DNA of 64,000 nucleotides from Multivorans sp965116445 (GTDB taxonomy: Bacteria; Acidobacteriota; Thermoanaerobaculia; Multivoradales; Multivoraceae): assembly GCA_965116445.1 (NCBI GenBank), contig OZ220688.1:2728001-2792000 (forward strand), read 5' to 3'. A program made the position numbers and the translations under genes. The stretch's first letter is position 1, and every line of letters starts with the position of its first letter. This document shows, piece by piece, positions 7,119 to 19,800 of the stretch. Under the pieces are notes generated by a model. The model searched no databases. It saw only the letters and a list, made by a program, of their open reading frames with translations, and was not told the DNA's origin.

Positions 7119-7316
7119 ACTGGGTGCGCCGACGTCCCCGTCGGCATCCGGTCCGCCACTGGGTGCGCCGACGTCCCCGTCGGCTGCCGCCGAAGGCGGC
7201 CAGAAGATCGGCCGGCCAACGGCCGGCTCCTTGTCGGGGAGAGCGGCGAGAGCGACTCGCGCACGCCGCTACGCGGCGGTGCGCCTGATGCCGACGAGGA
7301 CGTCGGCGCACCCAGT
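7119..7316 (+). repeat. cluster of three palindromic repeats
   Basis: Two identical 27-base copies in one orientation (7119-7145 and 7158-7184, ACTGGGTGCGCCGACGTCCC onward) face one copy in the other orientation (7290-7316, GCCGACGAGGACGTCGGCGC onward). The 105 bases enclosed between the facing copies show no gene. Head-to-head copies of this kind resemble REP doublets moved or maintained by RAYT proteins; no RAYT gene is in the window. Confidence 0.75.
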
Positions 7317-7385
7317 CGCCAGCCCGTGCGATAAGAGTCCGGACCATTCTTCGTCATAGGTCCATAGAGGCGCAGCACGCGCCTT

Positions 7386-7458
7386 GCCCCGCATTCTGCG
7401 GGGCGTCACTGGAAGGGAGGCGCTGCCCCATCAGGGAGTCGCCACGAAGGACGACTCC
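7386..7458 (+). promoter_or_regulatory. two perfect hairpins upstream of the giant gene
   Basis: GCCCCGCA-TTC-TGCGGGGC (7386-7404) is a perfect 8-bp stem with a three-base loop. GGAGTCG at 7435-7441 pairs with CGACTCC at 7452-7458. Neither is followed by a T run, so an intrinsic terminator is unlikely; a leader RNA structure or protein-binding site is possible. The stretch 7317-7618 otherwise holds no credible gene. Confidence 0.35.
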
Positions 7459-7618
7459 TGGAGCTTCAGGTTGCGCCGAGAACGGACTCGTGGCATAGGA
7501 TGACGAAACGGATTGAGGATGCCGATGAACTGGGGATAACCAAGCACGTCACCGGCCCTCCTGGACCCACTGCGTTCCTCGGGGCCGGCGCGCGACGAGC
7601 TCCCGGCGAAACCTCGCG

Positions 7619-7858
7619 ATGAGGGCCGGCCGCCGCCTCGACAAGCGGGCCGTTTGGCCCCTGCTCGTCCTGTTCTTCCTCCTGCCCGGTTCCGTTGCGG
7701 CCCGGCAGCAGCCCCACTTGCGCCAAGCCAATTCTTGGGGGGGGGGGGGGGGGGGGGGGGGGAGGGGGCCGCCCACGGCCTTCGACTCCGGCGGCGGCGA
7801 CAAACAGGCCCCCCACTGCACGACTGCCGCGCCAGTGCGCAGGGCGGTGTCGCCATGA
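7619..7858 (+). pseudogene. degenerate copy of the giant gene's signal-peptide region, or phase-variable leader
   Basis: ATG 7619 opens a 79-codon frame whose first 39 residues (MRAGRRLDKRAVWPLLVLFF, then LLPGSVAARQQ) parallel the start of the giant protein at 7855 (MMSGRRLATLAAWLLLVLFF, then LLPGSAAAQQQ). The DNA is also clearly similar over about 115 bases. The copy then enters a run of 26 G and continues as unrelated sequence. Its TGA (7856-7858) overlaps the ATG of the giant gene, so translation could be coupled. One G more (or two fewer) would put it in frame with the giant protein. It may be a relic of duplication or a functional switch. Confidence 0.55.
7737..7762 (+). repeat. poly(G) tract of 26, candidate contingency tract
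   Basis: Twenty-six consecutive G, then an A and five more G. It lies 92 bases before the start codon of the giant gene and inside the upstream signal-peptide-like frame. Long poly-G runs near surface-protein genes are classic slipped-strand phase-variation sites. The exact count is also the least reliable kind of call in an assembly. Confidence 0.7.
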
Positions 7859-10800
7859 TGTCCGGGCGCCGCCTCGCCACGCTGGCCGCCTGGCTGCTGC
7901 TCGTCCTGTTCTTCTTGCTGCCCGGCTCCGCCGCGGCTCAGCAGCAGGTCCACTTGGTGCCCTCCAACTGGGAGTTGATTCCCTCCGGTTTGGGGCCCGA
8001 GGATGAATTCCGCCTCGTGTTCGTGACCGATGGCACCCGTAACGCCAGTTCATCCAATATCAGCGTCTACAACAGCTTCGTGCAAGCGCAAGCTCGTGAG
8101 GATGTTCTCAGCCTCGTCCAGGGATACGCCGCGCACTTCCAGGTGGTTGGTGGGACCGACACCGTCAGTGCTCGGAACAACACCAATATGACGGGTAATG
8201 GCGGCCCGCCGATCTATTGGGTCGAGGGCGACAAGGTCGCGGACAACTACGGGGACTTCTACGATGGGAGTTGGGACAGCTACAACTGGGTGAGTCCGAC
8301 AGGCGGAAGACGCGGGGACCGCATCGTCAGTGTATTCACGGGCAGCCGAAACGATGGCTCGATCGCCGTCAATCATCTGGGAAACAACTTCGTCAATTCA
8401 GCCAAACTCACGCATTCAGGTACTTCAGGCTCCGTTCAAGGGTCGCCATTCATTACCAGCAGCGCGACCGGCAGCGGCAATCCCCTCAGCTTCTACGCCA
8501 TCTCTCCCATCTTCAAGGTCAAGCGCCCCATCACGATCAGCGCAACTCCCGCAAGCGCGAAGGAAGGCGCGAAACGCACCCTGACCATCAAGACTACCGG
8601 TGCGCACTCCGCGGCGCGCACGATCAAGGTCAAGTTCGTCGACGATCCGGACACCGATTTTCTGCCCGCTGAGCTGGAACAGTTCAAAGGGGACTTCGTC
8701 AGACAGGTCATGATCGAGGCTGGCGCGACGACGACCACCTTCGACTTCTCGACCAACGTGGACCCATGGACCGAAAAGGGCGGCAAGTTCACGGTGGAGA
8801 TCGACGAATCGTTCGGGAGACAGCCCGAGGACTTCGACTACGGCGCCGACGGCAAGCAGACGGTCAACTTCACGGTGACCAACGACCCGGACCAGTCGCA
8901 CCCCACGGTGAGTTTGAACTCCGAGCCTCCCAGAGGACGCACTGATTACGAGGAGGGCGTTGACGAAGGCGTGCGTTTCCGGGTGACACTGGACAAGCCG
9001 TGGCCGCACGATGCTCCGCTGACGGTGTCTGTCAGGGCCGTTGACGACGAAACCTCCAATTTCCTTCTGCCGAGTGAAGAGCAAACGAAGACTGTCCAGT
9101 TCGCCAAGGGGGGAACCCGTTCAAGAAACCACGATGTTTCCATAGTCGCCGACGGCACAAAGTCCAGCGACGGCGAAATCACCGCCGAGGTGGTGGGCGC
9201 GTCTTCTACCGTACGCGGGCCCGATGCCGACAATCGCCGCGAGTTGGCTTCGCGTACGGTCAAGATCCTCAACAACCCGGCCTATGATGACCGGGTCGTC
9301 AGCGTGGTCGACGCCGAGCTTATCGTGGCGGAAGGCGGCCAGGCGGTATTCGCGCTCGAAGTCGATCGGGCGCCCGTGGCCGGCGCTAACGTGACTGCGC
9401 AGTTCATCACCAATGCGGCTGAACTGTCGAGACTGCTCGGCCGGACCGTGCCAGCGGCAACGCCCCAGACTACGCGCTCTCCGGTGGCGGGGGCCGATTT
9501 CACGAGGCCGGTCGGTGGAACGATCAACTGGCCCTCCGGCAAGAAGCGGGCGACGCTTTCCATACCCATCGTGGACGACGCGCTCTATGAAGGCAACGAA
9601 GTGTTCGGCGTGAAGTTTCTCTACCCGAGCGGCGTGTCCTTCGAAGGCGCCAAGGAACTCTACGCGTTCGCGACGATCACTGACGACTCCGACACGCCCG
9701 AGCTCACGGCCAATTCGCCGTCGGCAAAGGAGGGCAACAACGACCGGGACAGCGGCGGGATGCGCAAGACGCTCGACTACGAGTTCACCTTGAGCAACAC
9801 CAGCACCCTGCCGGTGCGGTTTCTGGTGCGCGACACGCTCACCGGCACGGCGGATTCAAAGAACGAGAGCGATGTCGATGCCGTGGCGGACGCCACGCTC
9901 GTGATTCCTGCGGGCGATACCGACGTGATCCACACGGTGACGATCAACGGCGACACCGACGTTGAGCCCGACGAGACCGTGGTGTTGCGGCTGAGCCAAC
10001 TCAGGAACGCGAGTTTCCCCAAGAGCGCCCGCACCCTCGACGCCACCGGCACCATTGAGAACGACGATGGCGTCGGAGAGCCGACGGTGATCGTCCGGCA
10101 CGTGGGCCCAAGTACGGTAGCGGAAGGAGAGACGGTGCGCTTCCGCTTTGAGGCGATCGACTCGGTCAGCCGCAAACCGGTGGTCCTGGAGAGGGAATGT
10201 AGCTACCGATTTCTCGCAATTCCCGGACCGGCGCTCTATCCCTATGACTACACTCCGAGCGTACACACCGGGATTATTCCCAAGGGCAGCTCGTCGAGCG
10301 ACGTTTTCGAGTATCAGATCGTCGAGGACGAGGTGGCGGAGGTCGACGAATCGTTTCGCAGCTTCATCGACAGCGTCCCGCAAGGATGTCCGAAAGCAGG
10401 ATCCTCTCCAACGACCACAATCACGGAAAACGTGCTCGTCGACATCGAGGACCCCGCAGAGAAAGTCACCGAGGGTCAGAACCTGGAGTTCCCGGTGCGC
10501 TTGAACAGCGCGCAGAGCAGCGACGTGGTCATCAACTGGAAGACCGCCGACGGCAGCGCCAAAGCCGGTAGCGATTACACGGCAGAGGCCAGCGGGACAC
10601 TCACCATCGCGGCCGGCGCAACCGAGGGCACGATCAACGTCAAGACGCTGCAGGACAAGGTGGACGAACCTGATCAGGAGTTGAGCGTCGAGATCAGCAC
10701 CACGAGCGGGCCGACAGTCCGGCGGGGCACCGCCACCGGTGTCATCCGCGACGACGATGCGCGACCGGACATCAGCATCGGCGATGTGACGGTGACCGAG

Positions 10801-13800
10801 GGCGCCACCGCGAGCTTCACGGTTGAGCTGTCCGCCAAGTCGGAGAAGGAAGTGACCGTCGCCTGGGTCACCCAGGACGGGACCGCCGTGGCCAGGACCG
10901 ACTACGAGCACGCCCGCGGCGCCGTGACCATCGCGCCGGGCAAGACCCAGGCGAGCTCTTCCGTCAAGACCCTGGACGATGCCATGGACGAGGCCGCCGA
11001 GACCTTCAAGGTGTCGCTGTTCGACACGCCGGAAGGCAAGCGCAAGATCGCCGACGCCACGGTCACCGTCGAGGACAACGACGACGCCGCGCTCACCTTC
11101 TCCGTCTCCGACGCCCATGCCGTGGTCGATGAGGTCGAGAACGGGACGGCTACGGCCATTTTCACCGTCACCCTGTCGGAGGAAGCGCTCAACGACGTCA
11201 GCGTGGACTGGAAGACCCAGGACGGCGCCGATGGGCCCAGGGGGAGCGGACAGAAAGGGGCCGTTGCCAAGGATGGCCTGGTGTCGGATTACACGGCGGT
11301 TTCGGCCACCACGCTCACCTTTACCCCCGGCGAGACGGAGAAGCAGGTCTCGGTCACCGTGGTCAACGACGAGCTTCCCGAGCCGAAGGAGCACTTCCAT
11401 GTGGTGCTGGAGAATCCGTCCGGCGCCAAGATTGAAAGGAGCACCGGCGTCGCCTACATCGCCGCCAACGACGGGGTGATCTACACGGTGGTCAACGCCG
11501 GCGCCGAGATTCGGGAGGGGCAGAGCTTCGTCGCCCGGGTTCGGCGCAACATCGCCACCGCGGAGCACACGGTCCGGTTCTGCCTGCGCGGCGTGAATTC
11601 CGACAATCCCGTCGGCACCGCGGTCATTTCCAATCCCGACACCGACCCGGGCTTCGGTACCCCGGCCCCGAATAACCATTTCGGCCAAGACGACGTTCGG
11701 GTGACCACCCGATACTCGCAGCTCAACGACTGCCTGGTTAGTGGCGAAGTCGGCTCGTTCAGGACGGTCAAATTCGGTGTGAACGAGTTTGAAAAGACCA
11801 TCACTATCCACACGATCCAGGACAGCCGACTCGAAGACGACGAAACCTTCACCCTGAGCAGCGGCTCTGGGGGCTCCATCGTCAGCAGCAGCAACATCCG
11901 TCGCACCGTGGTGGTCAGTCCTTCGGGGATGTTCACGATTATTGACGACGACTCGCGCCGCATATCGGTCAAGGCACGCCGATCGACCGTGTGGGAAGGC
12001 GAAAAAGCGCTGTTCGACATCCATCTCGACCCGCCCCTCGCGCAAGGCGAGACCGCATCGGTGAAGTACTCGACCACCGACGGCACCGCCACCGGCGGAC
12101 CCGCTTCGCAAGGACACGACTACGCGGCGCACACGGACGCAGTGCTCACCCTGGGCCCACCGCAAACCACCGGCGGCCCGGCGGGCACGATCGAAGTGCA
12201 AGCGCACAACGAACCCGTCAGCGAGTCGGTCCATGAGCAGGCGGAGACCTTCACGATCACGCTCAGTGAGCCGTCCGCGAAAGTGAACCTGCCCACGGGC
12301 GGCGCGCACGTGATGACGGTCACGATCCTCGATGACGACCCGACCACGGTGTATGCGGATCACGCGGTGGCGGACGAGGGCGAGGCGGCGCGCGTCGCCA
12401 TTCGGCTGTCGCACGCGCGCGATGCCGATGCCGAGGTGACCTGGAAGACCAGTGAGGTCGAGGGCGGCGCCGAGGCGGGCACGGACTTCACCGCGGTGGC
12501 GGCGGGCACGGTCACGGTCCCCGCCGGGAAAGCGATCGTGTACGTCGAGGTGGCGACCCTTGAAGACGCCTTGGTCGAGGGCGACGAGTCATTCGACGTC
12601 GTCGTCACGAACGTCGATCTTCCGGACTTCATCTACGGCGAGGCCCGCACGGTGACGATCCGCGACGACGACCGCCACGCGCCCATGTTCACGGGTTTCG
12701 CGGATGTCAGCGTGGCGGAGAACGAGAATTGGTCCGCCGACCCCACACTCGAAGGCGAGCCCGACGGTGTGATGACCTGGACGCTCGAGGGCGACGATGC
12801 GGCAGTCTTCAGGGTCAACAGAAGGAACGGCAGGTTGCGACTGCCCGCGCAGAACTTCGAGGATCCCAAGGACAAGGACGCCAAGAACACCTACGAAGTG
12901 ACGGTGCGGGCCACCGACGAGGATGGAAACACCGGCGCCGAGGACCTGACGGTGACGGTGACGGATGTCAATACGATTCAGGTTCTGCCCCCGGAGAACC
13001 CGGATACTGGCGAAGGTAAGGCTGTCATTTTCAACCTTATTCGCACTGGCACGACCCAACACACGACGGAGGCAACCCTCAAGTGGCGCACCCTGCCCGA
13101 CAGTGAGGGCGACCATCCCGCCGCAGCGAACGACTACACGACGCAGAAGGAACTGAAAACCCGTCAGCTCCTGCTACAAACCGTGCAGAACATTCCAATC
13201 CGGACCACCAAGGACGACATCGACGAGGAAGATGAGACCTTCATTGTGGAGCTGAGGGGGCTCAGCGACGGGGCGACGGATGACGCCGTATTCGTGGATA
13301 CCGACGGCAACATCATCCCCGGTCCGATCAAGGTGGTCGTCACGATCAAGGACGACGACACCCGCGGCGTGACGATCGATCCGGTCGAACTCGCCATCGA
13401 CGAGGTCGATGACCCCGGCACCGCCAGCGCCACAGAGAACGAGGCCGCCTACACCGTGGTCCTCGATAGCCGGCCCACCGGTCAGGTAGCCATCGACCTC
13501 GGCGTACCGGACGGGGCGCCCTTCACCGTCAGCCCGAAGAAGCTCACGTTCAAGGCGAAGGACTGGGAGAAGACGCAAACCGTCACGGTGACCGCGGTGG
13601 ACGACACGATCAACAACCCGGACGACGAGCGCACCGCCGAGATCACCCACACCCTGAGCGCCGCCGACACGGACTACGAGGACGAGACGGCGAGCGCGGT
13701 AAGCGTCACGGTCGCCGATGACGACGACGCGCCAGACAGCGTCACGCTCAGCGTCGACACCCTCACCATCGCCGAGGGCGACGACGCGACGACGGTCACG

Positions 13801-16800
13801 GTCATCGCGACGGTGGACGGCAGCTCCACCTTTGCTGCCGATACGACGGTCGAGGTCGAGGTCGGCGACTCAACAGACAGCGCGGTCGAGGGGACGGACT
13901 ACGCGGACGTGGAGGCATTCGACCTCACGATCGATGCCAGGGCCACGAGCGGTCAGGAGACCTTCAGCCTCGACCCGATTGACAACACCGCCGATGCGAA
14001 CGACAAGGCGTTGAGCGTCACCGGCACTTCGACAGGCCTCACGGTGAACCCGGCAAGCATCGCGATCACCGACGACGACGATGCGCCCGAGCTGTCCATC
14101 GACGCACCGAGCGTCGCCGAAGGCGCGAGCGGCGCCACCGCGACCTTGCGCTTCACCGTGAAGCTCACCTCGGCGAGCAGCCGTGTGGTGACGGTGGACT
14201 ACGCCGGGCAGTCCGGCGGCACGGCGACATCGGGCGGCGACTACGTTGCGCTGACTGCCGGCACGCTCACCTTCGCGGCGGGAGAGGTGTCAAAGACGAT
14301 CGATGTGACCGTCAACGGCGATGACACGGACGAGCCCGACGAGACGCTGCTCGTGCGGCTCTCGTCGCCGTCCAACGCGACGTTTGCCGGGGCCGTCACC
14401 ACCCTCGACGGCACAGGCACGATCACCGACGACGATGCGACGAGCCTGATCCTCGCTCGGGTCGGATCGGGCAGCATCGCAGAGGACGGCGGTAGCACGG
14501 AGATCACCCTCACGCTCGGCAGGGCGCTGGTCGCGGGCGAGAGCGTGACCGTGCCGCTGACGGTGACCGGCGGCACGGTCGCGACGCACTACAGCTTTGG
14601 CCTCAAGGGCAATGGCGGCACGGGCGTTTCCCTCCTCACCGCCGCGCCTCACAGCGCCCAGGATCCGGCCGTGACGCTCTCGGGCGCCGGCGCGCAAACG
14701 GCGACCCTGAAGCTCACCGCGGTGGCCAACACGGACATTGTGCGCCGGACCGTTCAGATTGCCTACGGAACAGGCGCCCGCGCTCCGCCGTCGAACGCCC
14801 TGTCCGGCGGCCTCAACCCCACCGGCTCGGCGTCGGCGCCGATCAAGGACGACGACGCGATGATCGGCGTCGCCGCCGCAAGCGCCGCGGAGGGCAGCGC
14901 GGTGGCGTTCACCGTGACCCTGCCCGAGGCGGCGCCCGCGGGCGGCGTGACGATCGGCTACTCGACGAGCGACGGCCGCGGCAAGGCCGACGACCCCACC
15001 TGGCAGGTCGCGACCAGCGCCGACTACACCGCGGCGCCGGAGAACGCCAGCCTGTCCATCGCCGAAGACGCTGCGACCGGCACGATCAGCATCGCGTCCA
15101 CCGACGACGACACCTACGAGAGCGACCACTACTTCACGCTGACCCTGGACAGCGCCAGCCTCTACAACATCAGCGGAACGGACGGCGCGGCCATCGGCAC
15201 GATCACCGACGCGGACGATACGCCGAGCTTCGCCTTCTCCGCCGCCTCGACCGACGCCGACGAAGACGACGGCACGGTCACGCTTGACGTCGCGAAGACC
15301 GGCACGACCCTCGTGGACGCCACGGTCAGCTACGCGACGGTGAACGGCTCGGCGGAAGGCGGCAGCGACTTCACCGCCATCGCGAGCACGGACCTCGACT
15401 TCAAGGCGGCGGAGGCGAGCAAGACCATCTCCGTCAGCGTCAGCGTCACCGACGACAGCAACGACGAGCCTCCGGAAGCCTTCAGCGTCGCCCTGACCGC
15501 CAAGTCCCACGCCAAGCTCGGCAGCACGTCGAGCCACACCGTCAACATCACGGACAACGACGCGACGACGGTGAAGCTGGCCGCCCCCGCCGCCGCGATC
15601 AGCGAGAATGGCGGCGCGAAGACAATCACCGTCACGCTCGGTCGGACGCTCACCGGTGACGAAACCCTGGACGTGCCGCTCACGTTTGCGGGCGCCGCGA
15701 CTTTCGGCGCCGATTACACGCTTGCCGCACCGAGCAGCGCGCCGACAGGCGTGACCTACTCGAACCTTGCGAGCACCGACCTCGCCGAGAATCCGCCGAC
15801 GGTCTCCTTCTCCGGCGTGGACAGCGCCGCGAGCAGCGCCACGCTCGTCCTCACCGCCGCGGCCGACACGGTGGACGAAGGCGCGTCCGAGTCGGTGACG
15901 GTGGGCCTCGGCACACTCGATGCCGACTCGGGGTCGAACCTCGACGGCGGCGCCTCCGGCTCCGGCACGGCGAGCTTCAATATCAACGACGACGACACCA
16001 AGCCGGTGGCGACGCTGAAACTCACCCCGACAAGCATTGCCGAGGACGGCGGCGCCACGAACGGGACGAGCACGGTCACCGCTTCCTTGAGCGGCACGTC
16101 GAGCCAGGACTTGACGCTGACGGTCGCCGGCGCGCCGGTGTCCCCGGCGGTTGCCGGCGACTACGCGCTCAGCGACAACACGACCCTGACCATCGCCGCC
16201 GGGAGCACCACGAGTACCGGTGCGGTCACGATCACCGCCAGGGACAACGAGGTCGATGCGCCGAACAAGACGGTCACGGTCTCGGCCACAGCGACCGGCG
16301 GCAACGGCGTCGCCAACCCGGCCAACGCGACGCTGACGATCACCGACGATGACGACCGCGGGATCCGTGTCGCGCCGGTCGCGCTGACCCTCGCCGAGGC
16401 CGACGATCCGTTGACGCTGAACACCGACGAGCGTGAGGGAACCTACACCGTCGAACTCGACAGCCAGCCCACCGGCACGGTGACGGTGAATCTCTCGAGC
16501 GGCGACACCAAGATCGCCACGCTCAGCGACACGAGCCTCGAGTTCACGGCTTCGGACTGGGATGCGCAGACTGTCACCGTCACCGCCGTGGCCGACACCG
16601 TCGACAACGCCGACGACGAGCGCAGCGTGCGTATCACCCACACGGTGAGCGCCGCCGGCACGGACTACAAGGACGAGGCCGCCGTACCGGTGGATGTCAC
16701 CGTCACCGATGACGATGCGGCGCCGAGCGGCATCACGCTGACCGTGGACAAGTCCACCATCGCCGAGGACGCCGCCACGGCGACGGTCAAGGTGACGGCG

Positions 16801-19800
16801 ACGGTTGCCGGCGGCACCACCTACGGCGCGGAGACCACCGTCGAGGTGGAGGTGGGGGTGGACGGCGACAGCGCCGAGGCGGGCGCCGACTACGCGACGG
16901 TCGCGGACTTCGACATCGTCATCGGCGCCGGGGAGACCAGCGCCGCCAGGACCTTCAGCCTGAACCCGACCGACGACGCCTTCGACGAGGACAGCGAAAC
17001 GCTCACCGTCACCGGCGCTTCCGGGGATATCGCGATCACGGACGCGGAAATCACGATCACCGACGACGACGACGCGCCGACCGTGTCGGTGGCCGACCCG
17101 ACCGCGGTCCGCGAGGGCAACGACCCCGAAACCACGGCGGACATGAGTTTCACGGTCAACCTGTCGGCTGCCAGCGCCAGGGCCATTACCGTGCCCTATA
17201 CCTTGACCGGCACGGCGACCGGCGGCAGCGACTACGAGACGCCCGCGTCAACCTCCCTGTCGATCCCGGCCGGCGACACCAGCGGCACGATCGTCATCCA
17301 GGTCAAGGGCGACACGGTGGACGAGCCCAACGAGACGATCATCGTCACGCTCGGCGCGCCGACCAACGCCACGGTCTCGGCCGAGGAGGGCGCGGGCACG
17401 GGAACCGGCACGATCACCGACGACGACGGCACGCCGACGGTCACGCTCAAGCTGTCGTCGGCGTCCGTCGCGGAGTCCGGCGCCGACAACGCGAGCACGG
17501 TGACCGCTTCCCTGAGCGGCACATCGAGCCAGGCGATCACCCTGACGGTCGCCGCCACGGCCGTGTCTCCGGCGGTAGCGGGCGACTTCGCGCTCAGTGA
17601 GAACACGACCCTGACCATCGCGGCCGGCGCCACCACGAGCACCGGCGCGGTGACCATCACGGCGGTGGACAACGACGTCGACGCGGCGAACAAGACCGTC
17701 ACCGTCTCGGCCGCCGCGAGCGGCGGCAACGACGTCGCCAACCCGGACAACGCGACGCTGACGATCACCGACGACGACACGCGGGGCGTGACGGTGACCG
17801 GCGACCCCTTGACGATGGACGAGGCGGACCAGGCCGGGACGCAAGACACGCGCGAGGACCAGGACAGCTACACGGTGGTGCTCGACAGCAAGCCGACGGA
17901 CGACGTGAGCATCAACATCACCGCGCCGAACATGGTGACGCTGAGCGCAACAAGCCTCACCTTCACCCCGTCGAACTGGAACGTTGCGCAGACCGTCACC
18001 GCCACCGCGGTGGACGACAGCATCGACAACGCCGGGGACGAGCGCACGGGCAGCATCGCGCACGCGGTGGTCGCGGGCTCTTCGGACTACGCCGGCGTCG
18101 CGGCGGACAGCGTCGCGGTCACCGTGAACGACGACGACGGCGAGCCGACGCTGAGCATCGACGCGCCAAGCGTCGCCGAGGGCGACAGCAGCACCGCGAC
18201 CCTGACCTTCAAGGTCACGCTGTCGCCGGCGAGCGGCAAGCCGGTGAGCGTCGACTACGCCGACGCGGCCACCGGCACGGCGACCTCGGCCACTGACTAC
18301 GCGGCGATTAGCTCCGGCACCCTCAACTTCACCGCCGGCCAAACCGAGAAGACGGTGGATGTCACCGTGAACGGCGACACCACGGACGAGCCCAGTGAAA
18401 CCGTCATCCTGCGCCTGTCCTCGCCAAGCAACGCGGTGCTCTCCGGCGCCGAGCAGACCCTCGACGGCACCGGCACGATCACCGACGACGACGATGCGCC
18501 GACCGTCTCGGTGGCGAACGCCACGGCGGTGGCCGAGGGCAACGATCCCAAGAAGACCGTGGACATGAGCTTCACGGTGACCCTGTCCGAGGCCAGTTCC
18601 CTGGCCGTCACCGTTCCCTACACCCTGACGGGCACGGCCACCGGCGGCAGCGACTACGAGACGCCCGCGTCCACGAGCTTGTCGATCCCCGCGGGCGACG
18701 CCAGCGGCACGATCGTGATCAAGGTCAAGGGGGACGCCCTCGACGAGCCCAACGAGACGATCATCGTCACCCTGGGCGCGCCGACCAACGCGACGGTCTC
18801 CACCGCCGAGGGCGCGGGCACCGGCACGATCACCGACGACGACGGCACGCCGACGGTCACGCTCAAGCTGTCGTCGGCGTCCGTCGCGGAGTCCGGCGCC
18901 GACAACGCGAGCACGGTGACCGCTTCCCTGAGCGGCACATCGAGCCAGGCGATCACCCTGACGGTCGCCGCCACGGCCGTGTCTCCGGCGGTAGCGGGCG
19001 ACTTCGCGCTCAGTGAGAACACGACCCTGACCATCGCGGCCGGCGCCACCGAGAGCACGGGCACGGTGACCGTCACGGCGGTGGACAACGATGTGGACGC
19101 GGCCAACAAGACCGTCACCGTGTCGGCCACCGCGACCGGCGGCAACGGCATCGGCAACCCGGACGCCGTGACGCTGACGATCACCGACGACGACACCCGG
19201 GGCGTGACGGTGGCCGGCGGCTCCTTGACCATGGACGAGGCGGACAAGGCCGGGACGCAAGACACCCGCGAGGACCAAGCCAGCTACACGGTGGTGCTCG
19301 ACAGCAAGCCGACCGACGACGTGCGCATCAACATCACCGCGCCGGCCATGGTGACGCTGAGCCCGACAAGCCTGACCTTCACCTCGTCAAACTGGAATCA
19401 GGCGCAGACCGTCACCGCCACGGCGGTGGACGACGCCATCGACAACGCCGGGGACGAGCGCACCGGCAGCATCGCGCACGCGGTCGTCGCGGGATCTTCG
19501 GACTACGCCGGCGTCGCGGCGGACAGCGTCGCGGTCACCGTGAACGACGACGACGGCACGCCGACGGTCACCCTGGAGCTGGACCCCACGTCGATCGTCG
19601 AGTCCGGCGACGATAACTCGACCACGGTGACCGCTTCCCTGAGCGGCGCTTCGAGCCAGGACGTCACCCTGACGGTCGCCGCCACGGCCGTCTCTCCGGC
19701 GGCAGCGGGCGACTTCGCGCTCAGCGAGAACACGACCCTCACCATCGCGGCCGGCGCCACCGAGAGCACGGGCACGGTGACCATCACGGCGGTGGACAAC

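Noticed and set aside
7654..7854. Extending the giant protein upstream to ATG 7654
   Set aside because: The extension includes poly-Gly and Arg-rich sequence before the signal peptide. The duplicated copy at 7619 aligns with ATG 7855, so 7855 is the better start.
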